Source: Anaeramoeba flamelloides (Eukaryota; Metamonada; Anaeramoebidae). From it: DNA of 64,000 nucleotides. Made by a program: the position numbers and the translations under genes. How positions within the stretch are numbered: position 1 is the stretch's first letter; every line of letters begins with the position of its first letter. Below the pieces are notes generated by a model. The model saw nothing but the letters and a program-made list of their open reading frames with translations, had not been told where the DNA came from and did not search any database. Location of the stretch: positions 5,449,501-5,513,500 of the forward strand of contig JANTQA010000008.1 of NCBI GenBank assembly GCA_027625915.1, read 5' to 3'. This document shows positions 38,805 to 50,135 of the stretch, piece after piece.

Positions 38805-39129
38805 TATCAAACATTTGAAATTTCTTACTACTAACCACAATATTTTCACAAATGTTACTTTTAAATATATTTAAAAATCATTTCACATTGGAACAGAAAA
38901 AAATATTTTTCTTTCTACATTTTAATAAAAGGAGTAAATTGCATTTCTGACAAAATTATTGTGAATTTAAAAAGTCTACATGAAGTTGAAGGTGTATCTC
39001 TTTTATTCAATTTCTTATTTTTTTTTGTTGAAACCCCCCACAAAAAAAATTACTGTGAATTAAGATCTTTTATTTTTTTTTAACAAAATAAACCATTTTT
39101 CAAAAATTTTGACTCACTTTATAATGGTA

Positions 39130-39885
39130 ATGAACTTTTTTTTGATGGTTTATTATCCTAATCATATCAGAAAAATATTTCCAAATTTTTGGATCAGAAT
39201 CATTTTTTCTAATTTTGCAAATTTTCCTAATTTTTCTTTATCTTATTTTTGCAAAATGTTTTTTTTTTTCGATTTATTTTATTATTGTTTTTTTTTTTTT
39301 ACCACTAGATCATAAACTAAATTTCATAATAAATGGCAAATTTTTTTTATTATTTTTTTTTTACTTTTTTTTTTTTTTATTTTTAGAAGAACAATAACTA
39401 TTAGTAGAGTATAGAACTAAATATTACAATAGAAAATTTTTTTATTATAATAGATGACTTCAATTTATAAAAATTTTTATTTTTGAAATTTGATTTTTAA
39501 TGAGCCAATTATTTTGAAATGGAGTTTATTAAAAAAAAATATCCTTGAAAAGAGAAATAATCACTATTAAATTGAGACTAATGTAATGTCTTTTAAAATG
39601 GATTTCATTTTTAGCAAAAAATCTTATTTTTAACTTTTTTTCAGTGAAAGTTAATTAAAATCAAATCGGTAATACCCATTTCTTAAATTATGACTCACTT
39701 TTTTTTAGTTTTTGGTTTTATTTTTTTTAATTTTTAAAAATATCAGTTTTTTATATATTTTAAAAGATTTCAAAGTGAATTACAAATCATATTGTATTAT
39801 TTATTGTTCTTGAATACTAAAGGATATATAGTTTTTTTTCAATTTATTATTTCAGGCAAGTCACGATTTTTTAAATGGTGTTTAG
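39130..39885. repeat. Dispersed repeat family H, copy 1
   Basis: Colinear direct match to about 61985-62550. Shared landmarks are AATATTT-CAAATTTTTGGAT, AATGTCTTTTAAAATG, AAATTATGACTC, TTTTTGGTTTTATTTTTTTT, TTGTTCTTGAATACTAAA and CATTTCAGG/TTTCAGGC near the end. The first copy has about 130 bp more in its T-rich middle. No inverted ends or ORF recognised, so the class is unknown. Confidence 0.65.
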
Positions 39886-40751
39886 TTGATATTTAAAGTT
39901 CAAAAAAATTATCAAATTGGTTCAAATAAAAAATGCTGTTAAAACGAGATAATTTTATGCTTCTGAGATACGATGTAATTATATTATGGTTTATACTATT
40001 TTATGACCTTTTATTGCGAAAATATGAACAATTTATAATTCTAAACTTTCTAGCGAAAATGGAGAGTAGAAGTGAGTATTTAAAAGGTAACTTTGCATAT
40101 CCTAAAATAATTTTTCTTTCGTACTAAAATTAAAATCTTTTCTAATTTATTTTTTTTTAAAGATTATGATAAGCAATAAATACAAAAACAAAATTAGAAA
40201 GTTGATAAAACTCCAAAATGTTTAAAACTTTCTTTTAAAAAAATAAAAAGACTTTAAAAAACTCACAAACATTAAGAAAATATTGAAGACAATTATTTAC
40301 AATCATCCTGTTATCAAGAATTAAAGAAAGAGAACTGTTGATTTTTTACCAATAAAAATTAATAATAAAACTTTAAAAAGCTTCTTTGAAGATGAACAAA
40401 TATACTTAAATTAGTTTCTTCTTTCTTAAAAAAAACTTAATTGTTTTGTTGAAAAATCAATTATTAATTGTTTATTTAAAGTGAAAAAAAAATAAAAAAA
40501 TTTTTGATAAAAAAAGCCAATTTAAATTATATTCCGATTTTATTTTAAATTATTAATTTTGTGTTTTTTAAACAAAAAAAATTAAAAAGAATATAATTAA
40601 AAAAGTTTTTGATCCAGCAGTAAATAAATGGATGGGGTTTTGCTCTTAAGTTCATAACCTAAAAAAAAAAAATAATTCTTTTCTTTTTTTGTTTTTTGAT
40701 CTTTTTGAAATTTTAAGTAGTGAATTAAATGGAAAAAATGAAAATTACAAA

Positions 40752-43534
40752 TTAATAATATTTTTTTTCCCAATCAATTAAAGTATTCCAGCGTTCTGAA
40801 GCTTCTCTTGCAAGTCTTTCACGATGACTTGGATGAGCAATTGAAATAAGTAATCTTGCACGTTCATGTAAATTTTTACCAAAGATGTTAACAACACCAT
40901 ATTCTGTTGCAATATAATGGACAGTATGTCTAGATGTAACCACTATTATTATTTGAGTATGTTCAATGTTTATAAAATAAAAAGTAATAATTAATTATAC
41001 CAAATGAAAATTTGTTTTTTATTTATTTATTTATTGAGAGAAAGGAATATTCAAAGAAAATTTGTCAAAATAAAAAAGAGAAGAAGAAAAATAATTAAAA
41101 TATTATAATAAAAATTTAATAATCTCATTTGCATGATCAAATTAACAAAAAACCTAGACACTTGATAGTACTCTACGGTACTTGATGACACTTTATGTAA
41201 GGTTTTTGTTTGAGTTTTTTGAAATGTAAAGAAAATTTATTTAATTTTCTTTTTATTTCAAAAAATTAAAAAAAAACCGCCGTTAGCTTTTCCAGAATTT
41301 AAAAGAATTGAGTAAAATCTTCAATTTTTCTCTATTCTTTTGAATTTTGAAAAATCTAGGCACTCGACGGCACTCTACGGCACTCTACATGACTCGACAA
41401 TCTTCATGAATTCATAGGGGAGGAATTAAACTTGTTTTAAAAAAAAACATCAATAATAACTAAAAATTCCACAATATGTGATTAATAATTGGGTATTTCG
41501 CTATCCTTAGTTTTTTTTTTTTTTAAAAGAATAGATAAATTTATGATTTTACTTCATTCTTTGAATTTTAAAAAAAAACCTAGACACTCCTCTAATAGTG
41601 GGTCACTGGGAACTTGAATTTTCTAAATATTTATATTATTATTTTCAATTTTTTCTCATTAGTTTTGCTATACTGCTATTTTCCAATTAATAAATGAAAA
41701 TTTTTATATCAATTCCCAAAATGAATATTAATTATTATTGCTTCAATCAAATTAGTAGAGTAAAAATTTTGTCCAAGAGTTCAACTAAGGAAGTTTGGTT
41801 AATTGTCTAAAAATATCCTTTCTAAAAGATTTTGTAAAGAACTTTGGGTTTACTTTCAACTATTAAACTAGAAAAATATTTTGGAAGGTGAACTAAAAAT
41901 TTTCATTTTTTAATTGGAAAATAATAGTATTACATTAAGTTTTCTAATCATAGGAGCTTTGATGAAAAATTTTAGTGAAGAACAATAAATTGAAAATATT
42001 TTAAATTTCTTTTCACAGACAATCTAGTTAAATGAATATGATTGTTGAACACATTGGGTTTCAATATCATCTTTAAACCTCAAATTTAAATAGTTCTTAA
42101 AACAGAATACAAGCAAACAAAAAAAAAAATAAAAATAAAAATTTGTTGAAAAACACTTACCACCAGCACCAGGTTTTAAAAAGTTAACAATTCTAGATTG
42201 CCCTCTTTTAGTAATAGAAGGGAGTGTAATAATTGGCTTTCCACCTTTTGACATTGCAGCACCAGCCTCAAAATCTCTTTGACCACCAACACCAGAATAC
42301 ATTCTTAATCCAATCGAATCCGAACAGACTTGCCCTGTGATATCGACTTCGATTGCACTGTTAATTGCAGTGACCTTTGGATTTTGTGAAATAACCCTTG
42401 GATCGTTAGTTATCATACAATCTTGCATATAAATGCCTGGGTTGTCATCCAAAAAGTTATACATTCTAAGTATTATCACATTTTTGTTATTTTGAGTTTT
42501 TTGCGAATAAATGAGGAAAGAAAAAGAGAAAAGAAATAAAGAGAAAAAAATTTATAAACAAGAAAAAAATGGAAACATAAGCAAACGAAAAGAAAAAAAG
42601 ACAAAAGGCAATTTTTTTAAAAAATTTGTGTTGGTTGTTACCTGTTACTACCCATGACAAAAGTAGCAGAAATAAATCCAGGTTGGAAATTTTTAAGTTT
42701 GTTAGTGATTACGCCCTCTTCAACCAAATCAATGACACCCTCGGCAAACATTTCTGTGTGTACACCTAAATCTTTGTGGTTATGCAAGCAATTGAGCACG
42801 GTATCTGGAATTGCACCGAATCCCATTTGCAATGTGGCACCGTCATCAATGATCTCTGCCAAATGTTTTCCAATTTTCTTTTCTGTTTCACCAACCTTGC
42901 CAGGTAAGAACTCTGGTAAAGGATCGTCTGATTCAACCAAGAGATCGATGTCATTAAGGTGGACAAAGCAATCGCCCAATGCCCTTGGCATATTGGGGTT
43001 AATTTGCGCGATGACCTTTTTTGCCATTCGAGCTGCGGAGAGGGCAACGGTTGTGTCGACGCCCAACGAACAGTACCCGTGCTTGTCTGGTGGGGACAAG
43101 TTGAGGAAGCAATAGTCTGGGCGGATCACTCCTTGGTAATACAATTTGGGGATCTCGCTTAAGAAGCAAGGGATGTATGAGCCGTAACCCTTGTCGACAG
43201 TCTTACGTGTGGTTCCGCCAATGAAATGGTTGTTAACAAAGAAGGTTCCTGCGTGCTTTGGATCGGCATAGGGAGTTGGGCCGTCCATATGAATGTGATA
43301 CAATTTCACATTGCTAAGTTCTGGGGCCCTGTCCACAAGCGCAGAGATTAGCCTTTGTGGGTTTGCGGAAATCGAGTGGCAATAAATATGATCACCATTT
43401 TTGACTGTTGAAACAGCCTGTTGTGGCGAGACATATTTTGGCATCTGAAGTGTGTTTTTTAATGTGCTTTTGAGTCTACAAATGTTTAGTGGCAGTTTTG
43501 TACCGTTTAGTGGGGTGTTGAGAAGAGATAGCAT
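40752..43534 (-). CDS. Acetate:succinate-type CoA-transferase / acetyl-CoA hydrolase
   Basis: Three exons (43534-42642, 42465-42161, 40942-40752) sum to 1389 nt and 462 residues, normal for this family plus a leader. The enzyme would move CoA between acetyl-CoA and a carboxylic acid such as succinate, yielding acetate. Visible signatures: LQMGFGAIPDTVL, the GVHTEMFAEGVIDL segment with the catalytic-type Glu, AINSAIEVDITGQVCSDSIG, GGQRDFEAGAAMSKGGKPI and the C-terminal HYIATEYGV...ERARLLISIAHP. The first 30 residues are basic, rich in Ser/Thr/Leu and free of acidic residues, suggesting import into a mitochondrion-related organelle. Intron 1 is 176 bp; intron 2 is 1218 bp. All four splice sites are GT-AG and restore frame. 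Exon 1 is clearly GC-richer than its surroundings, which fits high expression or transfer from bacteria; the introns show it is established in a eukaryote. Confidence 0.93.
41150..41605. repeat. Family I repeat, copy 2, with GGCACTCTAC-type units
   Basis: Shares TTTTCCAGAATTTAAAAGAA and GAGTAAAAT with 32175 and its relatives, and carries short direct units such as GGCACTCTACGGCACTCTAC and CACTCGAC near 41351-41392, with a related TACTCTACGGTACTTGAT run near 41165. A further partial piece is at about 41515-41605. It lies in the intron of the CoA-transferase gene. Confidence 0.65.
41673..41927. mobile_element. Family D MITE, copy 2 (intronic)
   Basis: 255 bp, TA at 41671-41672 and 41928-41929. 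Ends are CTGCTATTTTCCAATTAATA and, on the other strand, CTATTATTTTCCAATTAAAA. Interior colinear with 30748-31000, sharing GAATATTAATTAT/GAATATTCATTAT and GTCTAAAAATATC. Confidence 0.8.
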
Positions 43535-43929
43535 TTAGATTAACTTTTTTGTTATGAATTTAGAAAAAATGATTTGTATCTACTCCAAAATCGACCCCAT
43601 TACATTTTGTTTGAAATCTTTGCTGTACAAGTAATAAACTCAAATTCATACGTTTTTTGGGAAAGTTTACTGAAAATGTGAGTTCATAAACTTTCTCTTT
43701 TATCAAAACCCCTTGATTTTTTGGAAGAGAAAAATAATTCAACGGTTTTATTTGACATTAGGAATAATAACACCTTAAATAGAAAAAAGATTATCTTTTG
43801 GAAACACTAAAGTCATGTTATTGTAATTCCTGAGTCGATCAATCTTCAACTTTATTCTTATTGATATGTTGATCAAAAAAACATACCAATATTCTCATTC
43901 AAAATAGGAAAAAAATTTCATGTAGAGCA

Positions 43930-44410
43930 GTGAAAAAAATACTGTACATGAAAAAAATCCCGTACAAGATTTTTAATTGTGAATATTAGTAAAATTATTG
44001 TGTAATTTCATTTATTTACAATCAAATTCCTTTTTTTAAGAATCGAACTTTTTCAATTATAACTCCCCCACTTATTAGAATGATGAATGATGAAATCACA
44101 CTTGTTCAAAACACCATTCAATCAATCAAAAAACAAGAAGAAAAATTATCATTTTCCAAACTCTAGTAAATCTCTATTAAACTGGATTGTTTTTCAAAAA
44201 AAGTTGATCAACATTAGGCTATCAAACAATTACTCGAGTATTCTAGAGACACCTTACTTTGATGGACTTTAGGTAGGTTTATTACCAATCTCATAAAAAA
44301 ATTGGTTATTTATAATAAGGATTTGATTGAAATTATACAAAAATTTTACTAATAATCACAATTTAAAATCATGTCAGGGATTTTTTTCATATCCTGTATT
44401 TTTTTCCCAA
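43930..44410. mobile_element. Family G inverted-repeat element
   Basis: About 480 bp. The left end GTGAAAAAAATACTGTACATG continues through AAAAAAATCCC, AATTGTGAATATTAGTAAAA and CAATCAAATTCC; the right end shows the reverse complement of each in mirrored order. The interior, inverted, matches 24195-24390. An interior 61-codon ORF is fortuitous. Confidence 0.75.
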
Positions 44411-45558
44411 CTATACTTTTTTAATTTTTCTTTTGTAATAGAGCTTATAAAAAAATAAGTTTGTAATTTGTAACTCTCTGTGAAAAAGTAAAACTGTAAA
44501 TGAAGTGAAAATGTTTCACTTTTTGATTTTAAAAACCAATAGACCCAGAAACTTAAATCAATATATCAAAATAAAACCCGAGATCTTTTTTTTCTTAATG
44601 TTACAACACAACAGATAAATCAGAAACCAATATGATACTTAAAGAAAAATGTATTTTAAAGGTAATACCAAGATATTTTCAGTAAACTTTTAAATTATGA
44701 ATGTAATTTGTAAAAAATTTTTCTTATTTTTTTTAGAAATTTTGATATTTTATTTAATTTATATAAAAATTCTCTTAAAAAAATTTACTTTATTTTGTAG
44801 AATAAATTTTCACAATTTGATCATTCATTTTATGATTTTTTTTTAATAATAGAACTTTAAGATATTAATATCATATTTAATTATGGTTTATTGTCCGTTT
44901 TTTTGATCATTAAAAATATTGGTGGACTTGAAAAAAGAAATACTTGTTTATTTTGAGATACAAGTTAAAAAAATCTGACTAGACTATTTGTACTTTTGTA
45001 GATTTTTTATAGTTGAATTTTGACAATTTGTTTGAAAAATTTCGAGCTAATCATGAAAATCCCATGGAAACGGGGATATTTAATATAAATATTGAACTAA
45101 TGTTTTGATATTGGGATTTTGATTTGATTTTGGGTTTCTTTTGATTAATTAAAAAATTTCAAAAATTATTTTGCTAATTTTTAGTTATTTGTAAATAACA
45201 ATGAAAGATTGTATTTTTTCTTCGTAGGTGATTCAGAAATAAGAATAAAGATGTTTAAAATCTTATAAATGTTTTTTTTTTTCGTGAAAAAAATTGGTGA
45301 AGTTTTTTAAATTTTGGTAAATAATTCTGATAACATTTTTATTTTTTTTTTTGGTTATTAACAATAGTACACCCATTTGTGATTTTTTTAAGAATTATGT
45401 TTCCATTTAAAAATACCAGTTTTAAAAAAAAAAATTTTTTTTTTTATTTTTTCATTCATAATAATACATAAATGAATTCAAAGAAATATAGATAGTAAAA
45501 AAAAATGAGATAACTATACACTCAAAAAAGAAAAATCAAATATTACCCAACAGACTTA

Positions 45559-45751
45559 CAGTCAGTTCCACTTAAAGGGGCATACTTTCATAGAAAATAA
45601 AGAAACAAAAGAATCTAAAATTAAGGGACAAAATTTGGATTTTAGTAAAATAAATTGTGTAAAAAAATTCCAAAAAATGTGCTTTAATTTGAAAATTACT
45701 TTGTGCCTTAAATTTTGTTCAAAGTTTGTGTCGTATATGTGGAACTGACAT
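45559..45751. mobile_element. Palindromic MITE family A, copy 8 (diverged)
   Basis: 193 bp beginning CAGTCAGTTCCACTTAAAGG and ending GTGGAACTGACAT, with TA flanks (45557-45558, 45752-45753). Arms have accumulated many differences. It touches the left end of the family F element. Confidence 0.8.
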
Positions 45752-45757
45752 TAAGAT

Positions 45758-47955
45758 AAAATAAACCCCAATTAAAAATTTTTAACCCACCAAAATTCGA
45801 TTTGTTAAAAAAAAAACTTATTTAATCACTTCTCGAAGATTTACCAAATTAGAACCATTCACTAATTGAAATGTTAACACCTTTTTATAAATTACAATAC
45901 TCACAAAACAATAAATAAATAATTATCAATACAAATAAATCAAGGGTGTGTTAAAAATTTTGGAGAGAGCAAAACAAAAAAATACATGAGTAAATTTGTT
46001 TAAATTCTATTAGGAATATTGATCGATCAAAAGGTTAGATACTACCAACTAATTTTATTTGAATTTTTCTATTTGGAACAACTCAACTTTAACATAATAA
46101 AAACCTTGTAGAAAAATTTTGATTCAACGAAGCAAATTACGTAATTCAAAAAATGAAATGAAAACAAAAACTAAAAGATGAAAAAATGATTTTCATATTT
46201 TACAAATATCAAAATTATCTCCAATTTCAATGAAATTGTATTTTTGTGATTGTTTTGAACGTTTTAGGTGTGTGGAAAATTTTGAATTTTAGTTTAAAAG
46301 ATCCATTAGATAAACCAAAAATATTATCAGAATAAAATTTTAGGGAATTAATTCTTTGTATAATCTACTTTTACAATGATAATAGTTATATGTTGTAAAA
46401 AACTTAGAAAAGTGAGGAATAAACCCTACGGGTAAATTATTTGGATTAAATTTGTAAAATATCTCTCATCTTCTTTAGGGTTTATAAATTTTATTTATAG
46501 ATAAAAAATATTAAATAAAAATTATCAAGGATTTTTTTTAGTTTTATTATTACTTTAAAATAGTTTTAATTGATTTCCAATGTTTGATTGGTTAAATAAA
46601 AGGAAAATTAAAAAAAAAAAAAACAATCTCTTTTTCAAGGGTTTCAAAGTTTTTTTTTTCTACTAATTATATAGATGATTTAATTTTAAATAGATTGTTA
46701 GAAAAAAAATATGAAGTGATTGGAGTTGTTACAAATTTTTTACTAATTAAAATATTTTTTATTTAGGGAATAAAATATAAAAGTAATTTCATGTTTAAAA
46801 AGCCAAAAAAAAAATGTTCTAAATGTTAAAATAGTACTTTTTTTTTTTATAATGATCATTTTAAAATTGTTTGGTTTTTTTTTTATTAAAAAAGTACTTT
46901 TTGAAATCTAAAAATAGAAAGTAAAATAATGGTATTTTATTGTTGAAATATTAATTTAGATTACTTGCAAAAGTAACATTTTTCCATTTGATATTTTCAT
47001 ATATTTACTTAATCATTATTAACTCATAACACTAAAGATCTATTACTATAATTAACAACATATTAAACTAGTTGAATTTTCTAAAATTTTTCAACTTATG
47101 AAAATAATAAATCATACACAATCTATATATTTATTTCTTAATCTTTGCAGTGTAAATAATCGAATTCTTGAACAACCATTCTACATTTCAAGAAAAAAAT
47201 ATCCAATGTAATTTCCTAAAAAATCGATTATTACACAATGTGACCTTCTCCAATTACATTTGATTTTTATATTAGTAAAACAATCCAAAATTTTCAGAAA
47301 ATAATCAAAACGACAATTCAAGGCAAATTAAATAGTATGAACTATCAATCTGTCGACTTTTGAATTTGGAAATTTGTACCAGCTTACACAAATATGTTTT
47401 ATCTTCAATAATAACACAAACTAAAATTCAAAATTTTCCACACAGCTAAAATAGTTGAGACAATCACAATTATACAATTTCATTCAAATTGGAAATAAAT
47501 TTTGAATTTTGTAAAAGATGAAAATAATTTTTTCCTCTTTTAGTTTTTGTTTTCATTTTATTTTTTGAATAACTAAGCTTGTTTTGTTGGATCAAAATTT
47601 TTTTCAACGATTGATATTATGCACAAGTTGAGTTGTTTAAAATAGAAGAACTCAAATAAAATTAATTGATGGTATTTAACCTTTGATCGATCAATATTCC
47701 AAATAGAATTTAAACAAATTTAGCAACGCATTTTTTTGTTTTGTTCTCTTTCAAAAATTTTTAACACCATTGATTTATTAGTATTGATATTTATTTATTT
47801 TTTGTTTTGCGAGTATTGTAATCTATAAACAATTATTAACATTTCAATTAGTGAATGGTTCTAATTTTGCATTTCTTCGAGAATTTATTAAATAAGTTTT
47901 TTTTTTAACAAATCCAATTTTGGTGGGTTAAAAATTTTGAATTGGGGTTTATTTT
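45758..47955. mobile_element. Foldback element, family F, with 538-bp inverted arms
   Basis: Left arm 45758-46295 and right arm 47418-47955 are reverse complements over their whole length, from AAAATAAACCCCAATT at the outside to GTGTGGAAAATTTTGAATTT on the inside. Around them the sequence diverges abruptly, giving sharp borders. The 1122-bp centre has no ORF of 60 codons. Arms this long with a non-coding centre resemble foldback/long-TIR DNA elements; no transposase is present and the target duplication is not clear. Confidence 0.8.
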
Positions 47956-48028
47956 GATTTTTGGGTTCTTGATATATGCTAATACCTTAAACAACAGTTA
48001 TTTGAAAAAATTCTCCCTTTTTTGAATC

Positions 48029-48292
48029 TTGAACAGAAAAAAAAAAAATTTCCTCAAAAATTATATAGTTCCCAAAGATCATCCTTTTTCAAGATCAGAA
48101 TTGATTTGTTGTGCTAACAATTTGGAACTTGTTGGCATTTTAAAATTATTCAAAGACAGGTATGAGACGGATAATTTTGGTTTCGAACAAGCATATTACC
48201 ACTTGTTGTACTTAGTCGGCGCTGATTGTAAAAAGACTTGTTTTTTTTTTTTTTTGAAGTGTTTTCAAATTATTAATAAGCATAAAAAATAA
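48029..48292 (+). CDS. Coding-like island, unidentified
   Basis: A frame on the plus strand reads KNYIVPKDHPFSRSELICCA and later NFGFEQAYYHLLYLVGADC, with visibly higher GC than the flanks. A GTATGAG donor-like site follows AAAGACAG at about 48152 and an acceptor-like TTGAACAG precedes the frame at about 48037. It starts about 75 bp after the family F element, so it could be an exon or gene piece cut off by that element. No family recognised. The first ATG-like start is absent, so complete-gene status is unlikely. Confidence 0.25.
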   Translation: MNRKKKNFLKNYIVPKDHPFSRSELICCANNLELVGILKLFKDRYETDNFGFEQAYYHLLYLVGADCKKTCFFFFLKCFQIINKHKK

Positions 48293-48622
48293 GAAAAAAT
48301 CTCAAATAAATTAAAGAATTTATCAGTAAAGTATTTATTTATTTTAATTTTATAAGGTTTAATTCTGTTTTTGACAGGTTCAAACAAACAAAAAAAATGA
48401 AAAAAACAAAGTTTTGAGATTAAAATTATGTTATTAAATGATTCACAAATGTAAAAATTTGTGTTTATGATTTTCTTTTGAAATTGTTATTAGAAAACGA
48501 AAGGCTTTTAGAAATAATTTTTTACCTTAATTATATATATATATATTCATATATGTGTGTATAACAATAATAAATCAAGAGCTTGAATTAAATTTATGAA
48601 AGTAAAAAAGCAAATATTCAAT

Positions 48623-50135
48623 TTAATGGAACATGAAATATGGTCTATTAAATCTTCTTCTTTCTTTTCTCTTTTGGAAGGCAATGTCAAATTTATCAAT
48701 AACTTCGCTGATCATATCCGTTCCTTTTGTGATAGCAACCAAATACGTTGTCAACAAGGTATCATTATATTCGCTTTGGTACTCTTTTAAAAATTTTTCA
48801 GTATTTAGTGCAGGCAATTTGTTTGCGAGTGAATAGCACAAACGTAAAATTGCTTGATCTCCTTCAATTTGACCTCCAGCAACCATTCTGAGGTATTTGA
48901 GAATTATTACAAGTCGATCACGAAGCATTTCAATTGCACTATGCAATGGATCCACATGCGTAGTAACTTTAGAAATGAAAAAAGAAATTGTGTTTGTTAA
49001 ATTACATTTTAGGAATGTTTTTATTGTTTTTGTTTTTTTTGTTTATTTTTTGTTTGTTGTTTAATTTATAAGATAAAAAAGAATTGGGTTAGTTTCAAAT
49101 TTAAAAGGGTAACAACAATGCGTCTGTGAATACTTTTATGTTTTCGGTGTCTTGTGATTTTTCAATCTTTAAAAAAAAGAGAAAAAAAAAAAAAAAAGAC
49201 TAAAAAATTTTACGTTTAGAAGCTTTATCATTGCTACTTCCTGCAAACTTGGTAATGTTATCAACAGCTAAACGTTCAGGTTCAAGTGATTTTGTTTTGT
49301 AAGATGAATGTAAAAAGACTAATTTTGGTTTGCTATTAACAATACGAAGTTCGGATTCATAGATTTTAATAGGAAGTTCTTTGAGATCTTCTTTTGGATT
49401 TGGATCGAGTTGGAGGTAGAGTGGGGATTCATTAAATTCTAATAACTTTTTTTTTTTTTTTTTTTTTTTATTATTTTGTTTTTTTTGTTCAAGGTTCGGA
49501 TTTTTTATTAAGAAAATTAAAACAAAAATTAAGAAAAAAAAAAAAGAAATTTGTGAATGTTTTGTTTTTCGTAAAACAAGAAAACATTGGATTTGAGAAA
49601 AAAGAAATTGGAGTGCTTACGCTTTCGTGAACTTTGAGATCGTTTTTTAAAATTTTGTTTCCAGTCGAATACCAACCCATAAATTCAAAATTTTTATAGA
49701 CCTCAACAACTTTAGTTTCAAAGAACAAGTAAAAAAATAAAGGAAAAGAAAATTTAAAATGAGAAAAAAAACAAAAAGAAAAAATCAAAAATTAATAAAA
49801 ATTAAAAAAAAAAGAAAAAAAATTTTGAAAAAAGGATTTGTTGGAAAAGAAACAAAGAAAACAAATTAATTACTTCTATTTTTTTTCTTTTCGAGATATT
49901 CCTTATTAATTGTAATTTCTTGATCGTTTCCAGATTTTTCTTGAGTGAATACAAGTTCAAAGGAGTTATGGATTTCGACAGATCTACCATTTTGTGTACC
50001 AATCATTGCACCAATTACACGTGGGTTTTTTTTATTTGAATTTACTCTTGCTCTTGTGAAGTGATCACATATATTAAGAATAACAAGAGGATGTAAAAAA
50101 ATTTCAAGTGCGCCAGTTGATGTTTCTTCTGTCAT
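48623..50135 (-). CDS. CSN6: COP9 signalosome subunit 6 (MPN-domain protein)
   Basis: Four exons (50135-49874, 49709-49621, 49445-49214, 48966-48623) sum to 927 nt and 308 residues, close to the animal protein. Joins are supported by family sequence: exon 1 EIFLHPLVILNICDHFTRAR, IGAMIGTQNGRSVEIHNSFEL and NKEYLEKKKNR continue into VEVYKNFEFMGWYSTGNK (exon 2), NESPLYLQLDPN (exon 3) and DPLHSAIEMLRDRLVIILKYL (exon 4). As in other CSN6 proteins the MPN domain lacks the JAMM metal motif, so it is structural, pairing with CSN5 in the complex that removes NEDD8 from cullins. The C-terminal helices match the family's CSN assembly region. Introns are 164, 175 and 247 bp with GTAA donors. Confidence 0.95.

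Larger units (their letters stand above)
38192..40751. other. Gene-free region with MITE pair and family H repeat
   Basis: Downstream of the CoA-transferase and upstream of the sulfatase-like gene. It holds two tandem CTGATA-ended elements (38337-38804), the family H repeat (about 39130-39885) and homopolymer tracts. Short ORFs at 39109-39397 and 39933-40127 look fortuitous. Confidence 0.6.
40943..42160 (-). other. Repeat-swollen intron 2 of the CoA-transferase gene
   Basis: The donor GTAAGT follows GGTGCTGGTG at 42161 and the acceptor AATAATAG precedes 40942; joining restores the family motif PGAGV. At 1218 bp it is several times longer than the other introns here (105-480 bp). It contains the whole family D element 41673-41927 and family I repeat material at about 41150-41605. 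Confidence 0.85.
43535..48622. other. Gene-free region dominated by inverted-repeat elements
   Basis: Holds family G copy 43930-44410, MITE family A copy 8 (45559-45751) and the large family F element (45758-47955), plus a short coding-like island at 48029-48292. Between them lies plain AT-rich sequence. Confidence 0.65.
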
